A DNA stretch of 64,000 nucleotides, taken from NCBI RefSeq assembly GCF_017654315.1, contig NZ_CP072203.1, positions 4,402,001-4,466,000 of the forward strand, read 5' to 3'. The position numbers were made by a program, and so were the translations under genes. Of the stretch, positions 50,135 to 59,620 are shown one piece after another. Positions within the stretch are counted from its first letter, which is position 1; the number at the start of each line of letters is the position of its first letter. The notes under the pieces were generated by a model. That model was not told the origin of the DNA. It searched no databases and was given only the letters and a program-made list of their open reading frames with translations. The stretch is from Gordonia polyisoprenivorans. GTDB taxonomy: Bacteria; Actinomycetota; Actinomycetes; Mycobacteriales; Mycobacteriaceae.

Positions 50135-51934
50135 GTGGCATCGAACAGGCCGGAGCGGCACGGTTCTGGGCAGAGCGCGACGGGCGCACGTCCGCGGGCG
50201 CACCGGTTGGCCGCAGGTGCACCCCTGGTACGCGGCGTGGTGCTCGTCGAGGTGTTGCTGGCCCTCGGCCTGACGATCTGGGCCGTGGGTGGCGCCCACC
50301 TCGGCGTTGCGGCGCTGGCGATCGCCGCGGTGGTGGCGCTTCTGATGATCCCGTGGCGCGAGCACACCTCACCCCTTCAGCGCATCGGTCGCCGATGCGC
50401 GTTCGGGTGGGCGCGTGTCCGTCGGCGCACCGACGAGGTCACGCCCGCGCCGTTCGACATCCCGACCCGCGCGGTCGTGAGATCCCGTGGCGCCGATGTC
50501 GGGGAGCCGCCGATCGGCGCCCGATGGGCCGGCGACACCCTGATCACCGCCCTCCGGGTCCGCCCCGGCACACCTGTGCTGACCCGGCTCGGCGTACCGG
50601 GAAGCGACCGCTCGGATGCCGCCGACGCGCATGTCCCCCTTGATGTTCTCGTCGAGTGCATCGACCCGTTCGACATCCCACTCGCCTCGATCGACGTGGT
50701 GAGCCAGGGAACGCGCATCCGCGGTCGTGGCACCGCGGCGTCGACCTATCTGCGGACCCTGGGACGTTTGACCGCCACCGCACACCGCAACGTGTTCGTG
50801 ATCCTGCGTCTCGATCCCCGCGACTGCCCCGACGCCGTCGCCCGGCGCGGCGGGGGCGCCGAAGGTGCACTCCGGGCCGCGACGATCACCACCAAACGGG
50901 TCGCGCGCCGGCTGACCGAGCGGGGGCTGACCGTCGCCGCACTCTCGGCGGCCGAGATGACCGCGGTCACCGACCATCTCGCCGCCGGACACGAACTCGA
51001 CGAGCTGACCGAGGAGTGGGACGGGTTGCGCAGCTCTCGACTGAGCACGCGGTCGCTCGCCGTCGATCCCGACGAACTTCCGCGGGTGGCTGCCGACATC
51101 TGGGCACAGCCGAGCGCGGCGACGACGCTGACCGTGCGTCTCGGACGCGGCACCGATGGTCGTCTGCGGGTCGCCGCGCTGGTCCGTCTCGACGGTGGTC
51201 CCGCCGATGGTGGGCCGAACGGCAGTAGTCCGAACAGCGGTGACCCGACCGGTACCGTGCCGCTGCGCGGCCGCCAGTTCGACGCGTTCACTACGTCACT
51301 CCCGGTGGCATCCCCGCCGCGACTGGCCCGGGCGCTACCCGCAGCCGAAGGTGCGCGGGCCACACGGCTCGTCGAGCACCTCGCGCTGCCCGCCGGCGGC
51401 TGCGGACAACTCCTCGGCGCCGATCCGAGCGGTCACGCGGTCGCGTTGCCCCTCGTCGGTCCGGGCATCGAGATGGTCGTTCTCTCGGGCACGTACGCGA
51501 TGATCGCCCAAACCGTCTTGCGGACGGTCGCGATCGGGGCTCCGGTGGTGCTGCACACATCCGCCCCGCAACGCTGGCACCACCTCGTCGCGGCGGTCGC
51601 CGATCCCCCCATGGTGCACATCGCACTGTCCGACAACGCGCCCCGCGGAATGCGGGTGGATCTCTACGACGGGGTCGACCCACCGGCCGGTCCCCCGCCG
51701 CCGGGCACCACCCGTTTCGTCGTCGACGACGGCACACGCCGCCTCGGATCGGTCGCCACGATCTCACTCATCCAGAATCCGCATGTACCCCAACAGATCT
51801 CGGTGCTCACCCCGAATAGCCGGACTACGGTGACCATGGTCGCACTTCCCGAGGAGTGGGCGATGATCGGAGAGGCCGCTGCCCGAAATGGGGCCGCCGC
51901 CCGGAGTGAGCCGGCACCCGTCGAGCGGGTATAG
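50135..51934 (+). CDS. eccE: Type VII secretion core protein EccE
   Basis: EccE forms the periphery of ESX membrane complexes. The 599-residue protein has two N-terminal membrane helices (about 33-50 and 54-72), then a cytosolic domain with RWAGDTLITALRVRPGTPVLTRL (landmark RWAGDTLITALRV), and LSTRSLAVDPDELPRVAADIWAQ, both typical of EccE. The C-terminal 100 residues are variable. The GTG start has aacgggggg in front. Its stop is five bases from the end of the convergent manA gene. ESX-4-type loci normally lack eccE, so this gene may serve a more complex system. Confidence 0.9.
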   Translation: MASNRPERHGSGQSATGARPRAHRLAAGAPLVRGVVLVEVLLALGLTIWAVGGAHLGVAALAIAAVVALLMIPWREHTSPLQRIGRRCAFGWARVRRRTDEVTPAPFDIPTRAVVRSRGADVGEPPIGARWAGDTLITALRVRPGTPVLTRLGVPGSDRSDAADAHVPLDVLVECIDPFDIPLASIDVVSQGTRIRGRGTAASTYLRTLGRLTATAHRNVFVILRLDPRDCPDAVARRGGGAEGALRAATITTKRVARRLTERGLTVAALSAAEMTAVTDHLAAGHELDELTEEWDGLRSSRLSTRSLAVDPDELPRVAADIWAQPSAATTLTVRLGRGTDGRLRVAALVRLDGGPADGGPNGSSPNSGDPTGTVPLRGRQFDAFTTSLPVASPPRLARALPAAEGARATRLVEHLALPAGGCGQLLGADPSGHAVALPLVGPGIEMVVLSGTYAMIAQTVLRTVAIGAPVVLHTSAPQRWHHLVAAVADPPMVHIALSDNAPRGMRVDLYDGVDPPAGPPPPGTTRFVVDDGTRRLGSVATISLIQNPHVPQQISVLTPNSRTTVTMVALPEEWAMIGEAAARNGAAARSEPAPVERV

Positions 51935-51939
51935 CCGGA

Positions 51940-53187
51940 TCACCCGTGGGTCGGCACCAGCGCACGGAAGAACACCGCACGCGCCGACGCGGCACGGACC
52001 ACCACGTCGGGATCGGCGTCGGTCAGCCAGGCCGCCCGGCCCGCCGTGACCGCCAACGGTGCACCCCCGGCCGGACGGACCTCGATGGTCCCCGACAACA
52101 CCGCGAGGATCTGCGGACCCGGCATGTCGAAACTGATCGACGACGGCTGCGTCATCCCGGTGCCGTCGAGTTCCACACGGGACAACCGGAATTCGGGTGC
52201 CGGGGTGAGATAGATGCGTTCGGCGCCCACCGTGCGGATCGCCGGGATCAGGTCCGGTACGTCGACCGGCGTGAAATCGAGCACCCGCAGCAGTTCGGGC
52301 ACGTCGATGTGTTTCGAGGTCAGCCCGCCACGCAGCACGTTGTCGGAGTTGGCCATGATCTCCACCCCGGTCCCGTCGAGGTAGGCATGCAGGTTGCCGG
52401 CCGGCAGGTACAGACCCTCACCGGGCTGCAGTCGCACCCGGTTGAGCAGGAGCGAACCGAGCACCCCGGGATCGTTCGGGTACATCTCGCCGAGTTCGAG
52501 CAGGGTGCGCAGTTCGTCGCCGAATGCGCTCTCACCTGATTCGAGCACTCGTACCGCAGCGGAGAGCACGGCGGGCGTCACGCGTTGGATCGTGGCCTCC
52601 GGCAGCGTGAGCCAGGTGGTGAACAAGGCGCGCAGACCGTGTGAATCCGGTTGGCCCACCAGCATTCCCAGGAACGGGTCGAGTTCACTGACCTGCAGGT
52701 GGCGCAGCAACTCGACGGTGACGGCCGGGTCGCGGAAACCCGCGAGGGCATCGAACTCGGTGAGCGCGACCACCAACTCCGGTTTGTGCCACGGATCGCC
52801 GTAGTTGCGATCACGCGCGTCGATGGCGAGCCCTTGGGCGTTCTCCCGCGCGAAGCCCTCACTGGCCTGTTCGGACGACGGATGCGCCTGCAGTGACAGC
52901 GGCTCGTCGGCGGCGAGGACCTTGAGCAGGAACGGCAGCCGCCCGGAGAACCGCTCGACGGTCGGCGCACCGAGGGCGGCGGTCGGATCGGACTCGATCA
53001 CCGAGAGCAGATCTGCGCCGATCGTCGTCCCGTCCTCCTCGACGAGACATGCCGGACCGGCACTGTGCGCGCCGAACCACAATTCGGCCTCGGGGTGCGG
53101 TGACGGTACCGGTTTGCCACGCAGGGAGGCGATCGCGGTGCGCGACCCCCACGCATACGTGCGGACGACTCCCTCGATGACCTTCAT
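51940..53187 (-). CDS. manA: Mannose-6-phosphate isomerase, class I
   Basis: ManA links fructose-6-phosphate with mannose-6-phosphate and so feeds mannose donors for the lipomannan and arabinomannan envelope. The 415-residue cupin protein contains zinc ligands in LQAHPS (Q100, H102) and DPWHKPE (E137), and a later histidine in GNLHAYLDGTGVEIMANSDN (landmark NLHAYLDG), plus RVRLQPGEGLYLPAG. The ATG overlaps the upstream stop as ATGA, so translation is coupled to the SIS-type gene. Order matches Rv3255c-Rv3256c. Confidence 0.95.
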   Translation of the reverse strand: MKVIEGVVRTYAWGSRTAIASLRGKPVPSPHPEAELWFGAHSAGPACLVEEDGTTIGADLLSVIESDPTAALGAPTVERFSGRLPFLLKVLAADEPLSLQAHPSSEQASEGFARENAQGLAIDARDRNYGDPWHKPELVVALTEFDALAGFRDPAVTVELLRHLQVSELDPFLGMLVGQPDSHGLRALFTTWLTLPEATIQRVTPAVLSAAVRVLESGESAFGDELRTLLELGEMYPNDPGVLGSLLLNRVRLQPGEGLYLPAGNLHAYLDGTGVEIMANSDNVLRGGLTSKHIDVPELLRVLDFTPVDVPDLIPAIRTVGAERIYLTPAPEFRLSRVELDGTGMTQPSSISFDMPGPQILAVLSGTIEVRPAGGAPLAVTAGRAAWLTDADPDVVVRAASARAVFFRALVPTHG

Positions 53188-54305
53188 CCTTGCTCGGCTC
53201 CGATCAGTCGCAGGTACACCGCTGCCATTTCGATACGCAACATCAACACCAACAGGGACGTGAGATCGCCGGGGGCATCGGCCGGCTCGGCCGCGTCCCC
53301 ACCGACCACGGGCGGGGCCTGCGCGTCGGCGTCGGCTCCGACGAGGACCTCCGTGGACGCCAGGGCACCGACACGACGGCGTGTGTCCCACTCCCGGGCG
53401 GCGGTGGTGGCCACCAGCACCCGTGGCGGGGCATCGCCGCGCGGCCCGTCGATCTGCGGGTCGTAGAACAGGGAATCGGCGACCGAGCCGGCATCCGCGT
53501 CCGACCAGATGTCGCGTGAGACACGCGAGATGTCGGCCAGATCGGCTGTGGCGCCCCGACTTCCGGAGACCGCGAACACCACCGCAGCGGCGCGATCGGC
53601 CACCGCAAGTGTCGCGGGCGAGTCGCCGGTCCACATCACCGGTCCCTCACCGAGGCGAGCGGCGAGGATCTTGGCCTGGTTGTGGAAGGTCTCACGCGCG
53701 GGATGGTCGGCGGCCGCCTCGGAGTCGAGTGCGTCGGCGAGGTCGGCCACCGTGGGTGCGGATCCGGTGAACCGGACCTGGGTGAGCGCGGTGAACACCG
53801 CGAGCAGCACCGCCACGAATCCCGGGAAGCGAAAACGGGGGTCGACGTCCACCCGAGGCGAGAAGTCTATTCCGTTGCCCCCCAAGGCATCCCGAAGCGG
53901 ACCCTCGATGGGCGCACTGATCACCACCTCGGCGCGGCGACGCAACGACCGCGCCGCGGCGTCGGCGAGACGCATGTCACCACCATCGATGCCGGCGAGA
54001 ACGACGACGTCGAGCGGACCGATCCAGCCGGGCAACGCCGAGCTGCACACGATGGGGACATCGACCCGGGTGGCGAGCATCGCGCACACCATCGCAGTGG
54101 CGCCGGCGGCCGGACCGCCCGGAGCGCACACGATGACCACACTGCGCGGCCGCAACTCCGATAGCGGCTCTGCGACACCCTCACGCACGGCCTCGGCGAC
54201 CGAGCGCACCTGCGCCCCGGCGAGTGCGGCCGCATGCAGCAGTCCCTCGGTGTCGGCCGCGATCAGGTCGTCGACGTCGTCGAGATCGGGGGCACCGGTT
54301 CGCAT
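53184..54305 (-). CDS. SIS-domain TobH-like protein (Rv3256c-like)
   Basis: This 373-residue cytosolic protein is of the TobH/SIS (sugar isomerase fold) family: VVIVCAPGGPAAGATAMVCAML and VVVLAGIDGGDMRLADAA are sugar-phosphate-binding landmarks (quoted as CAPGGPAAGATA and GIDGGDMRLA). It has no catalytic residues that I can define; members are thought to assist sugar-phosphate metabolism. It is coupled to manA by a four-base overlap. A TACTGT element at 54313-54318, eight bases before the ATG, may be its -10 box, so the message may be almost leaderless. Confidence 0.85.
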   Translation of the reverse strand: MRTGAPDLDDVDDLIAADTEGLLHAAALAGAQVRSVAEAVREGVAEPLSELRPRSVVIVCAPGGPAAGATAMVCAMLATRVDVPIVCSSALPGWIGPLDVVVLAGIDGGDMRLADAAARSLRRRAEVVISAPIEGPLRDALGGNGIDFSPRVDVDPRFRFPGFVAVLLAVFTALTQVRFTGSAPTVADLADALDSEAAADHPARETFHNQAKILAARLGEGPVMWTGDSPATLAVADRAAAVVFAVSGSRGATADLADISRVSRDIWSDADAGSVADSLFYDPQIDGPRGDAPPRVLVATTAAREWDTRRRVGALASTEVLVGADADAQAPPVVGGDAAEPADAPGDLTSLLVLMLRIEMAAVYLRLIGAEQG

Positions 54306-54429
54306 GACCCCTACAGTAGTCAGGCATTCGGCACGGCGCCCACACACCGCGCGACCCGATGATCCCCGGCCCTGCCGCTCCGGCGCGCCGGAGGGCGCAA
54401 GCCGACTGCGGGCTCTCGAGGCGCGCAGT

Positions 54430-54897
54430 TCAGTCGACCGGGTCGGGCAGGACCCGGAGATGGCCGCGGCGGCCCGGGCGCGGCTTGGTGGCACCGCCGC
54501 GGGGACCGGGATCGGCGGGATGCACGTCACGGTTGGGCGCCCGGTGGCGACCCGGACGCATGTCGTCGAAGGCATCGATCGGATCGGGATGCGACATGTC
54601 TGCGGCGACCCGTCCGGCACGTCCACCGGAACTGGCCTCGCGCACGGCCTCGGCAAGGGCGGTCAGCTCGTAGTCCTCGGCCAACGGCGCCGAGAACCCC
54701 CGCTCGCTGCGCAGCATCTCCCAGCCACGGGGCACGGTGATCCGGCGCGCATGCTCGTCGCACAGATCCCAGGAATGCGGTTCGGCCGAGCTGGCGAGCG
54801 GTCCGATCACGGCCGTCGACTCCGCGTAGACAAAGGTCAGGGTAGCCACCGCGGAACGGGTGCAGCCGGGCCTGCAGCACTGGCGGGGAAGCTTCAC
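54430..54897 (-). CDS. DUF3499 zinc-ribbon-like protein (Rv3258c-like)
   Basis: This 155-residue protein has an N-terminal cysteine cluster CCRPGC (7-12) and C46-D-E-H49, which could bind zinc, followed by a basic proline/glycine-rich tail. The family is confined to actinobacteria and of unknown function. The GTG at 54897 is the only in-frame start that keeps the cysteine cluster near the N-terminus. A perfect 16-bp palindrome (54378-54393) lies 37 bases past its stop. In M. tuberculosis a phosphomannomutase gene separates this from the SIS gene; here the gap is only 124 bases. Confidence 0.85.
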   Translation of the reverse strand: MKLPRQCCRPGCTRSAVATLTFVYAESTAVIGPLASSAEPHSWDLCDEHARRITVPRGWEMLRSERGFSAPLAEDYELTALAEAVREASSGGRAGRVAADMSHPDPIDAFDDMRPGRHRAPNRDVHPADPGPRGGATKPRPGRRGHLRVLPDPVD

Positions 54898-55059
54898 GTC
54901 ATTGAGGTTAGCCCGGCCCGGATCGATCCGGCGATCCCGACACGCGTGAACCATGGACACCGGACACGCAGACCGGCGGCCGACACCCACCGACAGGCAA
55001 CCGACACGAGACCGGCACCGGCACGAGACATTCGGTGCACGCCCTCCTACACTCGCGCC

Positions 55060-55563
55060 ATGCGATTCGATGGTTTTCGGCCACCGCACGCCGGTCGCAC
55101 CGGACCCGCGCGCTCCGCCCGGCGTCGCGAGCGTCGCGGGCGTGGACTGCGGACACCATTACTGCCGCCGAGCGTGCCTGCATGGCGGAGCAAATCGGAC
55201 GAATTCGACGCGGTGGCCATCGAGGCCTTCGCCGAGATCGATGCGCGGTGGCACGACGAACTCGCCGGACTCGACATCGCCGTCGACGAGATCCCCCGCA
55301 TGCTGCCGCGGGATCCGGAGACCATCCAATGGCCCGACGAGGTGACCGCCGACGGCGCGATCCCGCTCGCGCGACTGATCCCGGCGGGCGTCGACGTCCA
55401 CGGACAGCCGACCCGCGCGAAGATCATCTTGTTCCGCAGACCGCTGGAGAGCCGTGCGCGTCGCGACACCGAACTGATCGAGCTGATCCACGAGGTGCTC
55501 GTGCAGCAGGTCGCCACCCACCTCGGCGTCGACGAGGACACGATCGACCGAGGACTCGACTGA
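55060..55563 (+). CDS. Zincin-like metallopeptidase-family protein (Rv3259-like)
   Basis: The 167-residue product belongs to the small zincin-1-like family. An arginine-rich N-terminus of 45 residues is followed by the conserved fold, with FAEIDARWHDELAGLDIAVDEIPR (landmark EIDARWHDEL). In the expected catalytic position, where family members show HEXXH before an HHxG end, this protein reads QQVAT at 149-153 before HLG, so the zinc site seems absent. It is divergent from the DUF3499 gene and convergent with whiB2, as in M. tuberculosis. Confidence 0.8.
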   Translation: MRFDGFRPPHAGRTGPARSARRRERRGRGLRTPLLPPSVPAWRSKSDEFDAVAIEAFAEIDARWHDELAGLDIAVDEIPRMLPRDPETIQWPDEVTADGAIPLARLIPAGVDVHGQPTRAKIILFRRPLESRARRDTELIELIHEVLVQQVATHLGVDEDTIDRGLD

Positions 55564-55622
55564 CCCTGGCACGGTGATGCGGTGGCCGACGGTCACCTGG
55601 ACGGCCGTTCGCCGTCAGCGGC

Positions 55623-56054
55623 TCAGATGATGCCGCGCTTGAGGCGACGGCGCTCCCGCTCGGAGAGGCCGCCCCAGATACCGAAGCGCTCGTCGTTGGC
55701 GAGCGCGTATTCGAGGCACTCCGCCTTGACCTCGCATCCGGAGCAGATGCGTTTGGCCTCGCGCGTCGATCCGCCCTTTTCCGGGAAGAACGCCTCGGGA
55801 TCGGTTTGGGCGCACAGCGCCCGGTCCTGCCACTGCTCCTCCATCGCGTCGAACAGATCGTCGAACTCGTTGGGCACCAACGACAAATGCCGTCGCGGGG
55901 CATCGGACTCGGCGTCGGCGAGCCCGACCTGCGGTGAGGTCAGGAATGTCTCGTTGACCGGTCCGAGACCGTGATACAACGCGTCGTCGGAGCCAGTGGT
56001 GCGTGAAGGGTCTTGTGGTTCAAGGGGATTGCCGATCGGGTTGTCGAATGCCAT
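55623..56054 (-). CDS. whiB2: WhiB2 (WhmD) iron-sulfur transcription factor
   Basis: WhiB2 controls cell division and septation through a 4Fe-4S cluster. In the 143-residue protein the cluster cysteines are C81, C104, C107 and C113 (spacing C-X22-C-X2-C-X5-C), followed by the G(I/V)WGG turn FGIWGGLS and a basic tail ERRRLKRG. The ATG at 56054 has aggagg at a good distance. The upstream gap of 552 bases is the longest in the window, which suits complex control. It lies between the zincin-like gene and fbiA, as in mycobacteria. Confidence 0.96.
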   Translation of the reverse strand: MAFDNPIGNPLEPQDPSRTTGSDDALYHGLGPVNETFLTSPQVGLADAESDAPRRHLSLVPNEFDDLFDAMEEQWQDRALCAQTDPEAFFPEKGGSTREAKRICSGCEVKAECLEYALANDERFGIWGGLSERERRRLKRGII

Positions 56055-56606
56055 CGCCGGCCCCTCCTGCCTGGGAAGTCGTTGTACTGCTGCTGTCTCG
56101 CGCCACGGCGTCACTGCCGCGTCACCCCGTCCACCTGTTGTCGTTCGATCTTCACCAGTGCCCGGCGTTTCGAGTCGCGCTCACACCACGCGAGCAACAC
56201 ATCGACCCGAAGCGACATCCGGTCGAACATCCTATCGAAAACACTTAGCTCTCAGTGATTCTCGATCTCGAACCGAAAATGACACTGATGTGATTACACA
56301 CGCTGGCGACCACTCAGGTCAAGCCGAGAGAGAAATCTTCTTGATACCACTGGCCGAGGAAAACCGGAGTCGCGACACGTGGGGAAGCCGATTCGTCAGG
56401 AATCTCACATCGCCTGCGCTGCCGGATGTCCGGGTTGCGACCGAACCGCACAGGACATCGAACCGCACCAGGACACCGACCCGTACGGTCTACCGGATGC
56501 GCGGGCGCTGCGCCACTCGGGTCGGTGTCCGTCGGGCCGTCGGGGCGCGGGCGTGGGGGGTCACCGCGGTCGGGTCACCACAGTCGGGTCACTACAGTGG
56601 ATCGCT
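56055..56606. other. 552-bp divergent promoter region of whiB2 and fbiA
   Basis: No gene is supported. The part at about 56,230-56,400 is less GC-rich than the flanks and probably holds the whiB2 promoter; ATCCTA at 56229-56234 reads TAGGAT on the whiB2 strand as a possible -10 box. The right end holds three 14-base direct repeats next to fbiA. A long leader for whiB2 is implied. Confidence 0.6.
56558..56599. promoter_or_regulatory. Three tandem 14-bp repeats upstream of fbiA
   Basis: Units gggtcaccgcggtc, gggtcaccacagtc and gggtcactacagtg are contiguous and end seven bases before the fbiA GTG. TACAGT at 56593-56598 inside the third unit fits a -10 hexamer. They may be operator copies for a regulator of F420 synthesis. 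Confidence 0.55.
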
Positions 56607-57647
56607 GTGAAGGTGACCGTTCTCGTCGGTGGCGTCGGTGGCGCCCGATTCCTGCAGGGTGTCCGCGAATTGTTCGGGCCGACCCCGTTTCCCGCGCCCG
56701 CCGAGGGCGCGGCGATCGACGAGGCCGCAACCGTCCCGGGCCCCCATGAGATCACGGCGATCGTCAACGTCGGAGACGATGCGTGGATGCACGGTGTGCG
56801 GATCTGCCCCGACCTCGACACCTGTATGTACACCCTCGGCGGGGGCATCGACACCGAGCGCGGGTGGGGGCGCAAGGGTGAAACCTGGCACGCCAAGGAG
56901 GAACTCGCGGCCTACGGCGCCGATCCGGACTGGTTCGGGCTGGGTGATCGCGATCTCGCCACCCATCTCATCCGTACCCAGATGCTCGACGCGGGTTACC
57001 GGCTCTCCGACGTCACCGCCGCGCTGTGCAAGCGCTGGCAGCCCGGTGTGCGGCTGTTACCGGCCACCGACGACCGCCACGAGACCCACGTCGTGGTGTC
57101 CGCTCCGGGTGGCGAGGACGGCGCGCGGGTGGCAATCCACTTCCAGGAGTGGTGGGTTCGGCATCGGGCCAAGATCCCGACATTCGGTTTCGCCCAGGTC
57201 GGTTCCGACGACACGCACGCCGCGCCGGGGGTGATCGAGGCGATCGCCGAGGCCGACGTCGTCCTGCTCGCGCCCAGCAACCCGGTGGTGAGCATCGGTG
57301 CGGTGATCAGCGTGCCGGGCGTGCGCAGCGCGTTGCGCACCACCGGGGCGCGTGTCGTCGGCGTGAGTCCCGTGATCGACAACCGGCCACTGCGCGGTAT
57401 GGCCGACGAGTGCCTGTCGGTGATCGGCGTCGAGACCACCGCCGAGGCGATCGCCGCACACTACGGTGCGCGCAGCGGCAACGGAATCCTCGACGGGTGG
57501 CTCATCGCCGACGGCGACGAGGCGGCGGTCGAGGGCATCTCCATCGGTGCCGCTCCCCTGCTGATGACCGACCCGGTCGCCACCGCGCACATGGTGCGCG
57601 CGGCGTGCGCTCTGGTCGGCGTCGACACCCCCGGGGCCGATCGATGA
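56607..57647 (+). CDS. fbiA: 2-phospho-L-lactate transferase (F420 synthesis)
   Basis: FbiA joins the phosphoenolpyruvate- or phospholactate-guanosine diphosphate to the deazaflavin FO, forming (dehydro-)F420-0. The 346 residues start with [16 protein letters not shown], the characteristic glycine-rich loop, and contain [24 protein letters not shown], a family signature (landmark [14 protein letters not shown]). GTG 56607 is chosen since it puts the loop at the start. The stop overlaps fbiB as ATGA. The gene order whiB2-fbiA-fbiB equals mycobacteria. Confidence 0.96.
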   Translation: MKVTVLVGGVGGARFLQGVRELFGPTPFPAPAEGAAIDEAATVPGPHEITAIVNVGDDAWMHGVRICPDLDTCMYTLGGGIDTERGWGRKGETWHAKEELAAYGADPDWFGLGDRDLATHLIRTQMLDAGYRLSDVTAALCKRWQPGVRLLPATDDRHETHVVVSAPGGEDGARVAIHFQEWWVRHRAKIPTFGFAQVGSDDTHAAPGVIEAIAEADVVLLAPSNPVVSIGAVISVPGVRSALRTTGARVVGVSPVIDNRPLRGMADECLSVIGVETTAEAIAAHYGARSGNGILDGWLIADGDEAAVEGISIGAAPLLMTDPVATAHMVRAACALVGVDTPGADR

Positions 57648-59008
57648 CCGCCGGCGACACCTCCCCGATCACCGATCACCGCGCCCCGGGCATCATCGAG
57701 GTGCGCCCGGTGACCGGGTTGCCGGAATTCGACACGACCACCGACCTCACCAGCGAAATCCTCAGGGCCGCACCGTGGTTGGCATCAGGTGACGTAGTGG
57801 TGGTGACCAGCAAGGTCTTCTCCAAGACCGAGGGGCGCATGGTGGCCGCCCCCACCGACCCCGACGAACGCGACGCCCTGCGCCGACGGCTCGTCGTGCA
57901 GGAATCGGTGCGGGTACTCGCGCGCCGCAACCGCACACTGATCACCGAGAACCGGCTCGGCCTCGTGCAGGCCGCCTCCGGTATCGACGGGTCGAATGTT
58001 CCCGTCGACGCGCTCGCGCTGCTGCCGGAGAACCCCGACCGCAGCGCCGCCGAACTGCGCGCGTCCCTCGCCGCGGCCGCCGGCATCGAGGTGGCGGTGA
58101 TCGTCACCGACACCATGGGACGCGCATGGCGGACCGGACAGATCGACGTGGCGATCGGCGCGGCGGGGATCGCGGTCACCCATCCCTACGAGGGCGGCGT
58201 CGACAGCCACGGAAATCCGTTGGTGGTCACCGACATCGCCGTAGCCGACGAGATCGCGGCCGCGGCCGACCTGGTCAAGGGCAAGCTCGCGGGCGTGCCG
58301 GTGGCCGTGGTGCGCGGGTTGCAGCCCACCGACGACGGGTCACGGGCGGCCGATCTGATCCGGCCCACCGACGAGGACCTGTTCCACCTCGGCACCGCCG
58401 AGGCGATCGAGCAGGGCCGCCGGGAGGCGCTGCTGACGCGGCGATCGGTGCGCGCCTTCGCCGACGCCCCGGTCGACCCGGAGGCAATCACCGCGGCATG
58501 CGCCGACGCACTCACCGCACCCGCTCCGCACCACACCCACCCGGTGCGATTCGTGTGGGTCCGCGACGCCGCACGCCGGACACGACTCCTCGATGCCATG
58601 GGCGAGGCGTGGCGCGCAGATCTCGGCTCCGACGAGAAGACCGCCGAGTCGATCGAAAAACGCGTCGCGCGGGGGCGAATCCTCTACGACGCCCCGGAAT
58701 TGGTGATCCCGTTCCTGATCCCCGACGGCGCCCACACCTATCCCGACGATCGTCGCAATGCCGCCGAGCACACCATGTTCACCGTTGCCGCCGGTGGCGC
58801 CGTCACGGCCCTGCTCGTGGCCCTCTCGGTCCGCGGACTGGGCTCCTGCTGGGTCGGGTCGACCATCTTCGCCGCACCCGTGGTGACCTCCCACCTCGAG
58901 GTCCCCGCCGACTGGGAACCGTTGGGCGCCATCGCCATCGGCCACCCGGCGCAGGAGTCCGGGCTGCGTGCGAGTGCGCCCACCGACGACTGGCTGATCC
59001 TGCGGTGA
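57644..59008 (+). CDS. fbiB: Coenzyme F420:L-glutamate ligase / dehydro-F420-0 reductase
   Basis: The bifunctional 454-residue FbiB adds gamma-linked glutamates to F420-0 and reduces dehydro-F420-0. The N-terminal ligase part (about 1-245) shows [16 protein letters not shown] and [20 protein letters not shown] (landmark [10 protein letters not shown]); the C-terminal part (about 255-454) is an FMN-binding nitroreductase fold with [13 protein letters not shown] and [12 protein letters not shown]. It overlaps fbiA and the next Nudix gene by four bases at each end, forming a tight operon. Confidence 0.96.
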   Translation: MTAGDTSPITDHRAPGIIEVRPVTGLPEFDTTTDLTSEILRAAPWLASGDVVVVTSKVFSKTEGRMVAAPTDPDERDALRRRLVVQESVRVLARRNRTLITENRLGLVQAASGIDGSNVPVDALALLPENPDRSAAELRASLAAAAGIEVAVIVTDTMGRAWRTGQIDVAIGAAGIAVTHPYEGGVDSHGNPLVVTDIAVADEIAAAADLVKGKLAGVPVAVVRGLQPTDDGSRAADLIRPTDEDLFHLGTAEAIEQGRREALLTRRSVRAFADAPVDPEAITAACADALTAPAPHHTHPVRFVWVRDAARRTRLLDAMGEAWRADLGSDEKTAESIEKRVARGRILYDAPELVIPFLIPDGAHTYPDDRRNAAEHTMFTVAAGGAVTALLVALSVRGLGSCWVGSTIFAAPVVTSHLEVPADWEPLGAIAIGHPAQESGLRASAPTDDWLILR

Positions 59009-59586
59009 GCGCCGAATCCCTGCACGATTCGGCGGTGGCGACTCTCGAGACCTGGACGGCGCCGTCACCGGAACAGGACTCACTGCGCCACACCTATCGC
59101 GCCTTCCTCGACGCCGCCGAGCAGGCCTGTCTGCGCGCTCACGCGCCCGGTCACCTGACCGCGTCGGCGATCGTCTTCGACGCCGGCGCCGATCACGTAC
59201 TGCTGACGCTGCATCCGCGGGTGGGCAAATGGATTCAGCTCGGGGGGCATTGCGAACCCGACGACGCGTCCATCGCCGACGCCGCGCTGCGTGAGGCCCG
59301 CGAGGAATCCGGCATCGACGGCCTGGCGTTGGCCGGGCTCGCGCAATTGCACACCCACCCGATCACCTGCTCGCTCGGCGTGCCGACCCGCCACCTCGAC
59401 GTGCGCTTCGTCGCGGTGGCCCCGCCGACGTCCGACGGCGGCCTACCGCCGATCACCATCAGCGACGAGTCACTCGATCTGCGGTGGTGGCCGGTCGAGG
59501 CGTTGCCCGCCGACACCGAGGGCACCGACATCGTGTCCCTCGTCGCCCTCGGACGCCGCCTCGTGAGCGAGGCACCGCAACGCTGA
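59005..59586 (+). CDS. Nudix hydrolase downstream of fbiAB
   Basis: This 193-residue Nudix protein has the box region [25 protein letters not shown]; key residues are G-H-C-E at its start and REAREESGI at its end. The first glutamate of the standard box is replaced by aspartate. The GTG start overlaps the fbiB stop as GTGA, a strong sign of co-expression. Its role may be clean-up of nucleotide by-products such as GDP derivatives from F420 synthesis; that is inference. Confidence 0.85.
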   Translation: MSAESLHDSAVATLETWTAPSPEQDSLRHTYRAFLDAAEQACLRAHAPGHLTASAIVFDAGADHVLLTLHPRVGKWIQLGGHCEPDDASIADAALREAREESGIDGLALAGLAQLHTHPITCSLGVPTRHLDVRFVAVAPPTSDGGLPPITISDESLDLRWWPVEALPADTEGTDIVSLVALGRRLVSEAPQR

Positions 59587-59620
59587 GCAGACCGACGCCC
59601 CAGAGCACGGACGCGAGCGC

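Noticed and set aside
54378..54393. Perfect palindrome ctccggcgcgccggag as an operator
   Set aside because: It lies after the DUF3499 gene rather than at a start, has no loop and can arise by chance in GC-rich DNA; noted only as a weak terminator option.
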